Part shown: positions 15,220-21,976 of the stretch, in pieces | Layout of the letters: the number at the start of each line of letters is the position of its first letter | Numbering within the stretch: the first letter of the stretch is position 1 | NCBI GenBank assembly: GCA_036260075.1 | Contig: DATAAM010000157.1 | Span: forward strand, 1-22,011 | DNA length: 22,011 nt | Direction of reading: 5' to 3' | Origin: DATAAM01 sp036260075 | Lineage (GTDB): Bacteria > Actinomycetota > Acidimicrobiia > Acidimicrobiales > JAHWLA01 | Position numbers and translations under genes: made by a program | Notes under the pieces: generated by a model | The model's input: the letters and a program-made list of their open reading frames with translations, nothing else | Databases searched by the model: none | What the model was told of the DNA's origin: nothing

Positions 15220-16013
15220 TCACCGACGTCCGCGGCGTGCGGGTCGGGCACTGGACGGACGCGGCCGCCCGCACCGGCTGCACGGTGGTGGTGCTGCCCG
15301 CGGGCACGGTGGCCTCGGGCGAGGTGCGGGGCGGGGCGCCGGGCACCCGGGAGTGGGAGCTGCTGGCTCCCGAGCGCTTGGTGCCGCGGGTCGACGCCGT
15401 GGTGCTGAGCGGGGGCTCGGCCTTCGGCTTGGCCGCGTGCGAAGGCGTGGTGCGCTGGTGCGAGGAGCGGGGGCTCGGCTTTCCCACGGCAGCGGGCGTG
15501 GTGCCCATCGTGGTGGGCGCCGTGCTCTACGACCTGGCCGTCGGCGACGCCGCCGTCCGGCCCGATGCGGCGGCGGGCTACGCGGCGTGCGAGGCGGCGG
15601 CGTCGGGGCCGTTCGAAGTAGGCGCCGTGGGAGCGGGCACCGGGGCGCGGGTGGGGCTCGGCACCGCGGTGGAGCGCCACGGCGAGGTGGTGGTCGGGGC
15701 GGTGGCCGCGGTCAACGCGTTCGGGTCGGTGCGGGGCGACCGCCCCGTCGCCGTGCCCGACCTGTCGGCCGCGCCGTTCGGGCACACGACGATCGGCGTG
15801 ATCGCCACCAACGCCCGCCTCGACAAGCTCGGCTGCCTGCTCGTGGCCCAGTCGGGCCACGACGGCCTGGCCCGGGCCTTGGAGCCCGCTCACACCACGC
15901 TTGACGGCGACGCGCTGGTGGCGGCGGCCACCGGCGAGGTCGACGGCGTTCACGTGGACGTCGTGCGCATGCTCGCCGCCCGCGCCGTGGAGGCCGCTAT
16001 CCGCGCTGCATGA
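15216..16013 (+). CDS. P1 family peptidase (MEROPS S58, DmpA/NylC-like)
   Basis: The family comprises self-cleaving N-terminal-nucleophile hydrolases such as DmpA aminopeptidase and the nylon oligomer hydrolase NylC; the substrate here is unknown. The 265-residue protein begins MITDVRGVRVGHW and has VDAVVLSGGSAFGLAA (59-74), PFEVGAVGAGTGARVG (132-147), GAVAAVNAFGSV (161-172) and FGHTTIGVIATNARLDK (188-204). By analogy with NylC, the nucleophile is probably Thr191, preceded here by His rather than Asn. The GTG start overlaps the alr stop (GTGA). Its 3-prime end overlaps the convergent PaaX-like gene by 17 bases. Confidence 0.9.
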   Translation: MITDVRGVRVGHWTDAAARTGCTVVVLPAGTVASGEVRGGAPGTREWELLAPERLVPRVDAVVLSGGSAFGLAACEGVVRWCEERGLGFPTAAGVVPIVVGAVLYDLAVGDAAVRPDAAAGYAACEAAASGPFEVGAVGAGTGARVGLGTAVERHGEVVVGAVAAVNAFGSVRGDRPVAVPDLSAAPFGHTTIGVIATNARLDKLGCLLVAQSGHDGLARALEPAHTTLDGDALVAAATGEVDGVHVDVVRMLAARAVEAAIRAA

Positions 16014-16776
16014 AGGAGCGCCAGGCGGCCAGGAAGGCGGCGTCGAACGCCTCGAACTCCTGGCGAAGGGCGGCGCCGGGCCAGTCGACGGGCAGCAGCT
16101 CGTCGGGCAGCAGGGGGTCGGCCTGGAAGTGGCGCAACACGGCGGCCGACAGCACGAACCCGGGGGCCAAGTCGTCAGGGCGTTCGATCCGCAGTCGGCG
16201 CATGCGCTCGCGCAGCACCTCGGCCCGGGCCGCCCAGGCGCCGAGGTCCCACAACCGGGCGGCCAGCTCGGCCGGGTCGCCCTCGGGTCGGGACGCCAGC
16301 CACGTGCACTGCCCGTCGGCAGGCCGGACCAGGCGCAGGTTGTCGGGCCGCAGCCACACGCCCTCCCGCAGCTCGCCCATGCGGAGGTCGCGCATGAGCG
16401 AGCGCAGCGCCACCCGTCCGGAGGCGGTGCGTCCCTCGGCGGTGACGACGGCGGTGACCCACGATCCGCGCCACCGCCGCACGGCAGGGCGGCGGCTCTC
16501 GTCCTGGCGGGCCTGCCGTTCGAGCAGCCGCCCGGCCAAGCGGTAGCGACCGTCCTCCTGCTCCACCTCGCCCGCGGCCAGCATCCGAGACAGGGCCACC
16601 CGCACGGTGCCCTCGGCGATGCCGAACAGCTCCCCCGAGCGCACGAGCACCCGCACGGGCAGCGACGGGGGGTGGGCGCCCAGCAACGTGGAGAGCAGCA
16701 CCGAGCGGGCGGTCAGCGGCCGCTCGTCGTCCGTGTTACGAAATGGCGTCACGTGCGCAATTTCTGTAACATACAC
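15997..16776 (-). CDS. PaaX family transcriptional regulator
   Basis: This 259-residue protein matches the PaaX layout. A winged helix-turn-helix occupies about residues 20-80 (LTARSVLLSTLLG, then GIAEGTVRVALSRMLAAGEVE as recognition region, then a DGRYRL wing). A central domain carries RRWRGSWV. The C-terminal domain ends with FDAAFLAAWRSFMQRG. PaaX proteins are repressors that usually respond to CoA thioesters such as phenylacetyl-CoA. No paa genes are here; the divergent neighbour is a fatty acid desaturase, so an acyl-CoA-type signal is possible but unproven. ATG 16776 is the longest start, and GTG 16752 is an alternative. The first codons overlap the palindromic site at 16734-16771, which suggests autoregulation. 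Confidence 0.87.
   Translation of the reverse strand: MYVTEIAHVTPFRNTDDERPLTARSVLLSTLLGAHPPSLPVRVLVRSGELFGIAEGTVRVALSRMLAAGEVEQEDGRYRLAGRLLERQARQDESRRPAVRRWRGSWVTAVVTAEGRTASGRVALRSLMRDLRMGELREGVWLRPDNLRLVRPADGQCTWLASRPEGDPAELAARLWDLGAWAARAEVLRERMRRLRIERPDDLAPGFVLSAAVLRHFQADPLLPDELLPVDWPGAALRQEFEAFDAAFLAAWRSFMQRG
16734..16771. promoter_or_regulatory. 38-nt imperfect palindrome, likely operator of the PaaX-like regulator
   Basis: The outer arms TGTTACGAAAT (16734-16744) and ATTTCTGTAACA (16760-16771) are reverse complements with one inserted base. The similarity continues inward through GCG/CGC to a central CACGTG. It lies between the divergent regulator and desaturase genes, overlapping the first regulator codons. 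Its right end covers the candidate -10 TAACAT of the desaturase. AT-rich arms stand out from the GC-rich surroundings. Confidence 0.7.
16767..16772 (+). promoter_or_regulatory. candidate -10 box for the desaturase gene
   Basis: TAACAT, preceded by TG one base upstream in TGTAACAT, lies 6 nt before an in-frame GTG at 16779 and 90 nt before the ATG at 16863. Transcription from here would carry the 16799-16850 hairpin in the 5-prime region. No clear -35 was found. Confidence 0.4.
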
Positions 16777-16798
16777 CCGTGGCCACCACGAGAAGCGC

Positions 16799-16850
16799 CG
16801 TTCTGGGGGAGGAATCCCGCTCCAAGGCGCGGGATTCCTCCCCCAGAACG
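16799..16850. repeat. hairpin family copy 3, upstream of the desaturase
   Basis: Perfect 22-bp arms (16799-16820 and 16829-16850) flank the 8-nt loop TCCAAGGC. The arm begins CGTTCTGGGGGAGGAA, identical for 15 bases to the palindrome at 2221, then changes to TCCCGC with matching change on the other arm. It lies in the leader of the desaturase gene, 12 bases before its likely ATG. No gene ends just upstream on the + strand, so a simple terminator role does not fit this copy. Confidence 0.92.
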
Positions 16851-16862
16851 AGCGGGCGCACG

Positions 16863-17795
16863 ATGCTGCCGCCGCCCGAGCTGTTGCCCGAGGTGCTGCC
16901 GACCGACCGGCTCACCGCCACCGGTCGTCCGGTGCCGCCGATCCGGGAGGAGCTGCGGCGCATCCCCGACGTCCGCAACGTCGTCACCGTCCTCGGCGCC
17001 TACGGGCAGTCGTTCGGCGTGATCGGGGCCGCGATCGCGCTCGACCGGTGGTGGGCCTACGTGGCGGCGTTCCTGCTCGTGGGCCGCGCCCACGCCCTCC
17101 TCAACATCCTCGGGCACGAGGCCGCCCACCGCCTGCTCTTCTCGAAGAAGCGCTCCAACGACCTCGTCGGCCGTTGGCTCCTCTCCTATCCGAGCTTCAC
17201 CCCGTTCGACGCCTACCGCCGGGCGCACATGGCCCACCACAAGGAGGAGTTCGGCCCCGACGAGCCCGACCTCGACCTCTACAACGGCTACCCGATCCCC
17301 TTCGCCTCCTTCCGCCGCAAGCTCACCCGCGACGCCCTGTTCGTCTCCGGCAGCAAGAACATGAAGGCGCTGTGGCGCGCCTTCCGCCGTCCGCAGAGCC
17401 GCCCCTACGTCCGCGACATCTTCCTGACCCACGCCGTGATCGCCGCCGCCTTCGCCCTCGCAGGTCACTGGTGGGCCTACCCCCTGCTCTGGGTGGCCCC
17501 CTGGATGACCGTGTGGAAGGTGCTGAACCGCCTGCGGGCCATCGCCGAGCACGGCGGGATGACCCGCTCCGACGACCGCCGCCTCACCACCCACCACGTG
17601 CGCCAGCGCCCGCTGGCCCGCTTCTGGATGGTGCCCTACAACACCGGCTGGCACCTGGCCCACCACGTCGACTCCGGCATCCCCTTCCGCAACCTGCCCA
17701 GGCTGCACGCCGAGCTGGTGGCGGCCGGGTGGGTGACGCCCGAGCTCGAGTACCCGAGCTACCGGGCGCTGTGGCGGGCCCTGGCGTCGGGCTGA
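16863..17795 (+). CDS. membrane fatty acid desaturase family protein
   Basis: Members use a di-iron centre in the membrane to introduce double bonds or hydroxyls into acyl chains. The 310-residue protein has the three histidine boxes: GHEAAH (His85-His89), HMAHH (122-126) and HLAHH (264-268). It also has the family motif RLRAIAEHGGM (His230). Hydrophobic segments lie around 40-60, 65-82, 186-200 and 203-219. ATG 16863 is chosen because it follows the hairpin and gives a normal N-terminus. The in-frame GTG 16779 would translate the hairpin into Arg/Ser-rich sequence, but could serve as a leaderless start. The substrate (lipid, carotenoid or other) cannot be told. Hairpins bracket the gene on both sides. 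Confidence 0.88.
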   Translation: MLPPPELLPEVLPTDRLTATGRPVPPIREELRRIPDVRNVVTVLGAYGQSFGVIGAAIALDRWWAYVAAFLLVGRAHALLNILGHEAAHRLLFSKKRSNDLVGRWLLSYPSFTPFDAYRRAHMAHHKEEFGPDEPDLDLYNGYPIPFASFRRKLTRDALFVSGSKNMKALWRAFRRPQSRPYVRDIFLTHAVIAAAFALAGHWWAYPLLWVAPWMTVWKVLNRLRAIAEHGGMTRSDDRRLTTHHVRQRPLARFWMVPYNTGWHLAHHVDSGIPFRNLPRLHAELVAAGWVTPELEYPSYRALWRALASG

Positions 17796-17800
17796 GCGGT

Positions 17801-17852
17801 TTTCTCCCCAAACGCGGGCGTGCGGGCGTGGGGGCCCGCATTTGCGGAGAAA
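17801..17852. repeat. hairpin family copy 4, after the desaturase
   Basis: Arms 17801-17819 and 17834-17852 pair over 19 positions with two mismatches around a 14-nt G-rich loop. The order is TTTCTCCCC, then AAA, then the GCGGGC clamp. This has the same architecture as the other hairpins but a different outer sequence. It begins six bases after the desaturase stop and lies upstream of the uracil-DNA glycosylase promoter box, so it could end desaturase transcription. Confidence 0.75.
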
Positions 17853-17873
17853 CGGGGAACGGCGGCGCAGGGC

Positions 17874-17879
17874 TACGCT
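17874..17879 (+). promoter_or_regulatory. candidate -10 box for leaderless uracil-DNA glycosylase gene
   Basis: TACGCT is followed by 9 nt (TCGGAGTCG) and the ATG at 17889. The spacing equals that before rplM. GGAG lies only three bases from the ATG, too close for a good ribosome-binding site. Confidence 0.45.
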
Positions 17880-17888
17880 TCGGAGTCG

Positions 17889-18446
17889 ATGCCCACCCTC
17901 CAGGAGCTGGAGCGAGAGGCCCTCGCGTGCTCGCGCTGCCCCTTGTCGGCAGGGCGCACCCAAGTGGTGTTCGGCGTGGGCGATCCCGACGCCGACCTCA
18001 TGTTCGTGGGAGAGGGCCCCGGTCGCGAGGAGGACCTGAAGGGCGAGCCGTTCGTCGGCCGGTCCGGGCACCTCCTCGACAAGCTCATGCAGGAGGAGAT
18101 CGGCATCAGCCGCGACCGCGGCGTGTACATCGCCAACGTGGTGAAGTGCCGCCCGCCCGGCAACCGCGACCCGCACCCCGAGGAGATCGCCTCCTGCCGC
18201 CCCTTCCTCGAGCAGCAGGTCGCGCTCGTCAAGCCGCGAGTGATCGTGACGCTCGGCAACTTCGCCACCCGCCTCCTGCTCGACACCACCGAGGGCATCA
18301 CCCGCCTGCGGGGCCGGGCCTACCCGTACGGCGACAGCGGCGCCGTGATCGTCCCCACCTTCCATCCCTCGGCCGCCCTGCGCAGCGGGGGCGAGGTGGT
18401 GGCGGGCATGCGGGCCGACTTCGTACGCGCCAAGGAGCACCTGTGA
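17889..18446 (+). CDS. uracil-DNA glycosylase, family 4 (iron-sulfur type)
   Basis: The enzyme removes uracil from DNA to start base-excision repair. The 185-residue protein has the family 4 cysteine set for a 4Fe-4S cluster: Cys14 and Cys17 (ACSRCPL), Cys87 (VVKCRPPGNRDP) and Cys103 (ASCRPF). Motif A is GEGPGREEDLKGEPFVGRSG (41-60). The motif B-like FHPSAALR begins at Phe158-His159. Length is typical. The stop overlaps the tsaE start as GTGA, so it leads the t6A gene run. In databases such proteins are often called UdgA or phage SPO1 polymerase-like; family 4 is better supported by the four cysteines. Confidence 0.95.
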   Translation: MPTLQELEREALACSRCPLSAGRTQVVFGVGDPDADLMFVGEGPGREEDLKGEPFVGRSGHLLDKLMQEEIGISRDRGVYIANVVKCRPPGNRDPHPEEIASCRPFLEQQVALVKPRVIVTLGNFATRLLLDTTEGITRLRGRAYPYGDSGAVIVPTFHPSAALRSGGEVVAGMRADFVRAKEHL

Positions 18447-18928
18447 GCATCGTGGCGGCGACCAAGTCGGCCGACGACACCCGCGAGCTGGCCGGGCAGG
18501 TGGCGGCGCTGGCCAAGCCGGGCGACGTGGTGCTGCTGGCGGGCGAGCTGGGCTCGGGCAAGACGGCCTTCGCCCAGGGGTTCGGACGGGCGCTGGGCGT
18601 CGACGAGCCCATCGTCAGCCCCACCTTCACACTGGTGCGCACCTACCCGGGGCGCCTGAGCCTCGTCCACGTCGACGTGTACCGGCTCGACCACCTGCAG
18701 GAGGTCGTCGACCTGGGGCTGCCCGAGCTGCTGGACGACGGGGGCGTGGCCCTGATCGAGTGGGGCGACATGGCCGCCCCCACGCTGCCCGCCGACTTCC
18801 TCGAGGTCCGCCTCGACTACGGCGACGCCGAGGACGACCGCCGCCTCACGTTCCGGGTGGTGGGGCCGTCGTGGGCGCCGCGGCAGGCCGCGCTGCGCAG
18901 CGCGCTGGCTCGGTGGTCCGTCGAATGA
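18443..18928 (+). CDS. tsaE: tRNA t6A biosynthesis ATPase TsaE
   Basis: TsaE is the ATPase that drives turnover of the TsaB-TsaD complex in making N6-threonylcarbamoyladenosine at position 37 of ANN-decoding tRNAs. The 161-residue protein has a P-loop GELGSGKT (34-41), SPTFTLVRTYPG (about 59-70), HVDVYRLD and ALIEWGD (Glu near residue 110), all family hallmarks. The GTG start overlaps the previous stop, and the end overlaps the tsaB start as ATGA. Normal length. Confidence 0.96.
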   Translation: MSIVAATKSADDTRELAGQVAALAKPGDVVLLAGELGSGKTAFAQGFGRALGVDEPIVSPTFTLVRTYPGRLSLVHVDVYRLDHLQEVVDLGLPELLDDGGVALIEWGDMAAPTLPADFLEVRLDYGDAEDDRRLTFRVVGPSWAPRQAALRSALARWSVE

Positions 18929-19623
18929 TCATCCTCGGCATCGAGACCGCCACCCAGCGAGTGGGCTGCGCCCTCGGCGGCTACGAAGGCGTGCTGGCGT
19001 CGTTCTGCTCCAGCCGGGGGAGGCAGCACGCGGAGACGTTGGTGCCCGCCGTCGAGTTCGTGTGCAAGCACGCCCGCATCGAGATGAAGGAGATCAGCGC
19101 CATCGCGGTCGACGTGGGACCTGGCCTCTTCACCGGGATGCGAGTGGGGGTGGCCACCGGGAAGGCCATGGCCCACGCGCTGCGGGTGCCGATGATCGGC
19201 CTCTCCAGCCTCGACCTGCTGGCCTTCCCCGTGCGCCACACCGACCGCCTCATCGCCGCCGTGATCGACGCCCGCCGCAACGAGGTGTTCTGGGCGCTGT
19301 ACCGACAGGTGCCGGGCGGGGTGCAACGGCTGACGCCCTACAGCATCTCGTCGCCGCACGAGCTGGCGTCCGAGCTGCTCGCCCGCTCGGAGGCCACGCT
19401 GGCCGTGGGCGACGGCGCCCTGCGCTACCGCGACGTGTTCGACGAGATCGGCAACGTCGACGTGGGCGAGATCGGCTTCGCCCACCCGTCGGCCGAGGCC
19501 TTGGTCGACCTGGCCCACCCCCGGGCCATCCGCGAGGAGTTCGTGCAGCCGTGGGAGCTGGAGCTGCTGTACCTCCGCAGGTCCGACGCGGAGATCACAT
19601 GGGAACGGCGGGACACCGCCTGA
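18925..19623 (+). CDS. tsaB: tRNA t6A biosynthesis protein TsaB
   Basis: TsaB is the inactive paralogue of TsaD that forms the scaffold of the t6A complex. The 232-residue protein begins MIILGIETATQRVGCAL and has the ASKA-fold segment IAVDVGPGLFTGMRVGVATG (about 57-76) and GLSSLDLLAF. The C-terminal half is more variable, as in the family. Start ATG overlaps the tsaE stop. rimI follows five bases later in the conserved tsaE-tsaB-rimI-tsaD order. Confidence 0.95.
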   Translation: MIILGIETATQRVGCALGGYEGVLASFCSSRGRQHAETLVPAVEFVCKHARIEMKEISAIAVDVGPGLFTGMRVGVATGKAMAHALRVPMIGLSSLDLLAFPVRHTDRLIAAVIDARRNEVFWALYRQVPGGVQRLTPYSISSPHELASELLARSEATLAVGDGALRYRDVFDEIGNVDVGEIGFAHPSAEALVDLAHPRAIREEFVQPWELELLYLRRSDAEITWERRDTA

Positions 19624-19628
19624 TCACG

Positions 19629-20198
19629 ATGGCCGCCCGCATCCCCGAGGACGCATCCGCTCGCCCCGAGCCGCTGGAGGTGCAGCTGGTGCCGATGCGG
19701 CGCCGGCACCTGCGGGCCGTGCTGCGCATCGAGTCGCAGGTGTACCCGAGGCCGTGGTCGCTGAGCCTGTTCGTGAGCGAGCTGGCCCTGCGGTCGACCC
19801 GCGTCTACTACGTGGCCCGCGTCGACGGGTACGTGGTGGGCTACTGCGGCGTCATGCTGGCCGGCGACGACGCCCACGTCACCACGCTGGCCGTCGACCC
19901 GGCGTGGCAGCGGCGGGGCATCGCCACCCGGCTGCTGCTCAACGCCGTGCGGCTGGCGACACAGCGGGGTGCCCGCCACCTCACGCTCGAGGTGCGGGTG
20001 AGCAACGTGCCCGCCCAGGCCCTGTACCGGCGGTTCGGCTTCCGTCCGGCGGGCGTGCGCAAGGGCTACTACGTGGAGACGAACGAGGACGCGCTGGTGA
20101 TGTGGGCTGAGGACATCGACACCGACGACTACCGGGCCCGCCTGGCGGGCCTCGAGGCCGAGGTGCCCGGCACGACGGTGATCGAGGGCCTGTCGTGA
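19629..20198 (+). CDS. rimI: ribosomal protein S18 alanine N-acetyltransferase-like GNAT
   Basis: This GNAT family protein has 189 residues. The acetyl-CoA loop is DPAWQRRGIATRLL (Gln94-Ala99). The LTLEVRVSNVPAQALYRRFGF stretch carries Glu121 and Tyr133, which match the RimI catalytic pair in position. RimI acetylates the N-terminus of S18, and some homologues act on other proteins. ATG 19629 is chosen for closeness to the tsaB stop; ATG 19599 would overlap tsaB. A 15-20 residue N-terminal lead and a roughly 30-residue acidic C-terminal tail make it longer than E. coli RimI (148 aa). The stop overlaps the tsaD start as GTGA. Confidence 0.92.
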   Translation: MAARIPEDASARPEPLEVQLVPMRRRHLRAVLRIESQVYPRPWSLSLFVSELALRSTRVYYVARVDGYVVGYCGVMLAGDDAHVTTLAVDPAWQRRGIATRLLLNAVRLATQRGARHLTLEVRVSNVPAQALYRRFGFRPAGVRKGYYVETNEDALVMWAEDIDTDDYRARLAGLEAEVPGTTVIEGLS

Positions 20199-21211
20199 CG
20201 AGCAGCGAGCCCTTCCGCATCCTGGCCATCGAGACGTCGTGCGACGAGACGGCGGCGGCGGTGGTGGCCGACGGCCACGACGTGCTGTCGTCGGTGGTGA
20301 GCAGCCAGGTCGACCTGCACGCCCGCTTCGGCGGGGTGGTGCCGGAGCTGGCCTCGCGGGCGCACGTCGACCTCCTCACGCCGGTGGTGGCCGAGGCGCT
20401 GGTGGAGGCAGGGCTCGACGGCTACGGCCTGCACGCGGTGGCGGCCACGGTGGGGCCGGGCCTGGTGGGATCGCTGCTCGTCGGCGTCAGCGCCGCGAAG
20501 GCGCTCTCGTTGGTGTGGGGGCTGCCGTTCATCGGCGTCAACCACCTGGAGGGACACCTGTACGCGTCGTTCCTGGAGGAGCCCAGCCTGGAACCGCCGT
20601 TGGTGGTGCTCCTGGTGTCGGGCGCCCACACCATGCTGGTGGCCATGGAGGGGCCGGGGCGCTACCGGCTGCTCGGCTCCACCATCGACGACGCCGCGGG
20701 TGAGGCCTACGACAAGGTGGCCCGCTTCCTCGGCCTCGGCTACCCGGGCGGCCCGGCCATCGACCGGCTGGCCATGGAGGGCGATCCTCATGCCATCCCG
20801 TTCCCCCGGGCCATGCGCGACGAGGGCTACGACTTCTCCTTCAGCGGGCTGAAGACTTCGGTCATCACCTACGTGCGCAAGCACCCCGACGTCACCGCCG
20901 CCGACGTGGCCGCCTCGTTCCAGGAGGCGGTGGTCGACGTGCTGGTGGCCAAGGCCCGCCGGGCGGCGCAGGAGATCGGTGCCACCGGCATCTGCCTGGG
21001 CGGCGGGGTGGCGGCCAACTCCGCCCTGCGGGAGCGCACCCTCGACGCCTGCATCGCCGACGGGCTGCGGGCCTTCCTGCCCTCGCGGGCCATGTGCACC
21101 GACAACGCGGCGATGATCGGCGCCGCCGCCTGGTGGCAGTACCAGCAGCACGGTCCGACGTCGCTCGACGTGGGCGCCGACCCCAACCTGCGGCTGCCAT
21201 TGGTCGGCTAG
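20195..21211 (+). CDS. tsaD: tRNA N6-adenosine threonylcarbamoyltransferase TsaD
   Basis: TsaD transfers the threonylcarbamoyl group to A37 of tRNA. The 338-residue protein begins with ILAIETSCDETAAAVV. The metal ligands are His117 and His121 (NHLEGHLYA) and Asp303 (CTDNAAMI). FSFSGLKTSV and CLGGGVAANSALRE are also present. The usual VSGGHT reads VSGAHT here (Ala144). Length is standard. The GTG start is fixed by overlap with rimI. The gene ends the t6A run. Confidence 0.97.
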   Translation: MTSSEPFRILAIETSCDETAAAVVADGHDVLSSVVSSQVDLHARFGGVVPELASRAHVDLLTPVVAEALVEAGLDGYGLHAVAATVGPGLVGSLLVGVSAAKALSLVWGLPFIGVNHLEGHLYASFLEEPSLEPPLVVLLVSGAHTMLVAMEGPGRYRLLGSTIDDAAGEAYDKVARFLGLGYPGGPAIDRLAMEGDPHAIPFPRAMRDEGYDFSFSGLKTSVITYVRKHPDVTAADVAASFQEAVVDVLVAKARRAAQEIGATGICLGGGVAANSALRERTLDACIADGLRAFLPSRAMCTDNAAMIGAAAWWQYQQHGPTSLDVGADPNLRLPLVG

Positions 21212-21225
21212 GCCCCGGTTCGACC

Positions 21226-21261
21226 CATTCAATCCGGGTACAAGTCGCGCCGATTGAAGGG
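21226..21261. promoter_or_regulatory. inverted repeat upstream of the phosphatase gene
   Basis: TTCAATC (21228-21234) and GATTGAA (21252-21258) are exact inverted repeats 17 nt apart. Flanking C and G runs extend the match with one mismatch. A TACAAG sequence, a possible weak -10, lies between the arms. The site could be an operator for the downstream phosphatase gene, or a hairpin ending tsaD. No T-run is present. Confidence 0.4.
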
Positions 21262-21294
21262 GGAGCGCCGTCCGGCGCCGAAGCCTGATCCTCT

Positions 21295-21963
21295 GTGACC
21301 CGCCTCATGATCCACACTCGTCACGTGCGCACCGCGGCGCTGATCCTCTTCGGGTTCGTCGCCACGTTCCTCGTCGCGGGGAACCTCGCCATCCTCGGCG
21401 CCTCGGCCTGGGCCAAGGAGGCCGCCCCCGGCAGCGACGTGGAGACCCCCGAGGGCATCCGCAAGTTCGCCGTGGTCGACGATCGCGTGTGGCGGGGCGC
21501 GGCGCCCGGCCCGGAGGGGTACGCCTCCCTGGCCGAGCGGGGGGTGAAGACGGTGGTCGACCTGCGGGCCGAGGAGGACCTGCACGTCGACGAGGACCAC
21601 CTGTCGTCGCTGGGCCTGCGCTACATGCACATCCCCATCCGCGACGGCCAGGCGCCGACCTCCGAGGAGGTGGCGCAGTTCCTGCAAGCGGTGCGGGAGA
21701 CGGACGGCATCACGTTCGTGCACTGCGGGGCGGGCGTGGGCCGCACGGGCACCATGGCCGGCAGCTACCTGGTCGCCAGCGGGCAGGCCACCTCCAAGGA
21801 GGCCTTGCAGCGGAACCTGGCGGTGGGGCCGCCCTCGTTGGAGCAGGTGGCCTTCGTGGCCGACCTCGACGGCACCGACGTCGACCGGCCGCCCGGGGCG
21901 GTGGTGGCCGTCAGCCGCGTGCTCGACGCCCCCCGCCGCCTCTGGTTCCGCTACGGCCTCTAG
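21295..21963 (+). CDS. membrane-anchored cysteine-dependent phosphatase (tyrosine/dual-specificity type)
   Basis: This 222-residue protein has the HCxxGxGRTG signature: VHCGAGVGRTGTMAG with His143, Cys144 and Arg150. Asp117 in IRDGQAP is a candidate general acid. The region before it (VWRGAAPGPEGYASLAERG, then TVVDLRAEED) follows the bacterial tyrosine/dual-specificity phosphatase fold. An N-terminal basic stretch and hydrophobic helix (about 13-38) suggest an anchored enzyme with the catalytic domain outside the cytoplasm. The GTG start at 21295 is the longest; ATG 21307 would keep the helix. The substrate (phosphoprotein, phosphoinositide or other) is unknown. Confidence 0.85.
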   Translation: MTRLMIHTRHVRTAALILFGFVATFLVAGNLAILGASAWAKEAAPGSDVETPEGIRKFAVVDDRVWRGAAPGPEGYASLAERGVKTVVDLRAEEDLHVDEDHLSSLGLRYMHIPIRDGQAPTSEEVAQFLQAVRETDGITFVHCGAGVGRTGTMAGSYLVASGQATSKEALQRNLAVGPPSLEQVAFVADLDGTDVDRPPGAVVAVSRVLDAPRRLWFRYGL

Positions 21964-21976
21964 GCCTCCGCTTTCT

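Noticed and set aside
17816..17830. Tandem GCGGGCGTG repeats inside the 17801 hairpin loop
   Set aside because: Only two short units in GC-rich sequence; part of the hairpin rather than a separate repeat array.
21213..21240. tRNA-like GGTTCGA with flanking CC/GG pairs after tsaD
   Set aside because: No acceptor stem, D-arm or anticodon arm can be built around it, so the T-arm resemblance is chance.
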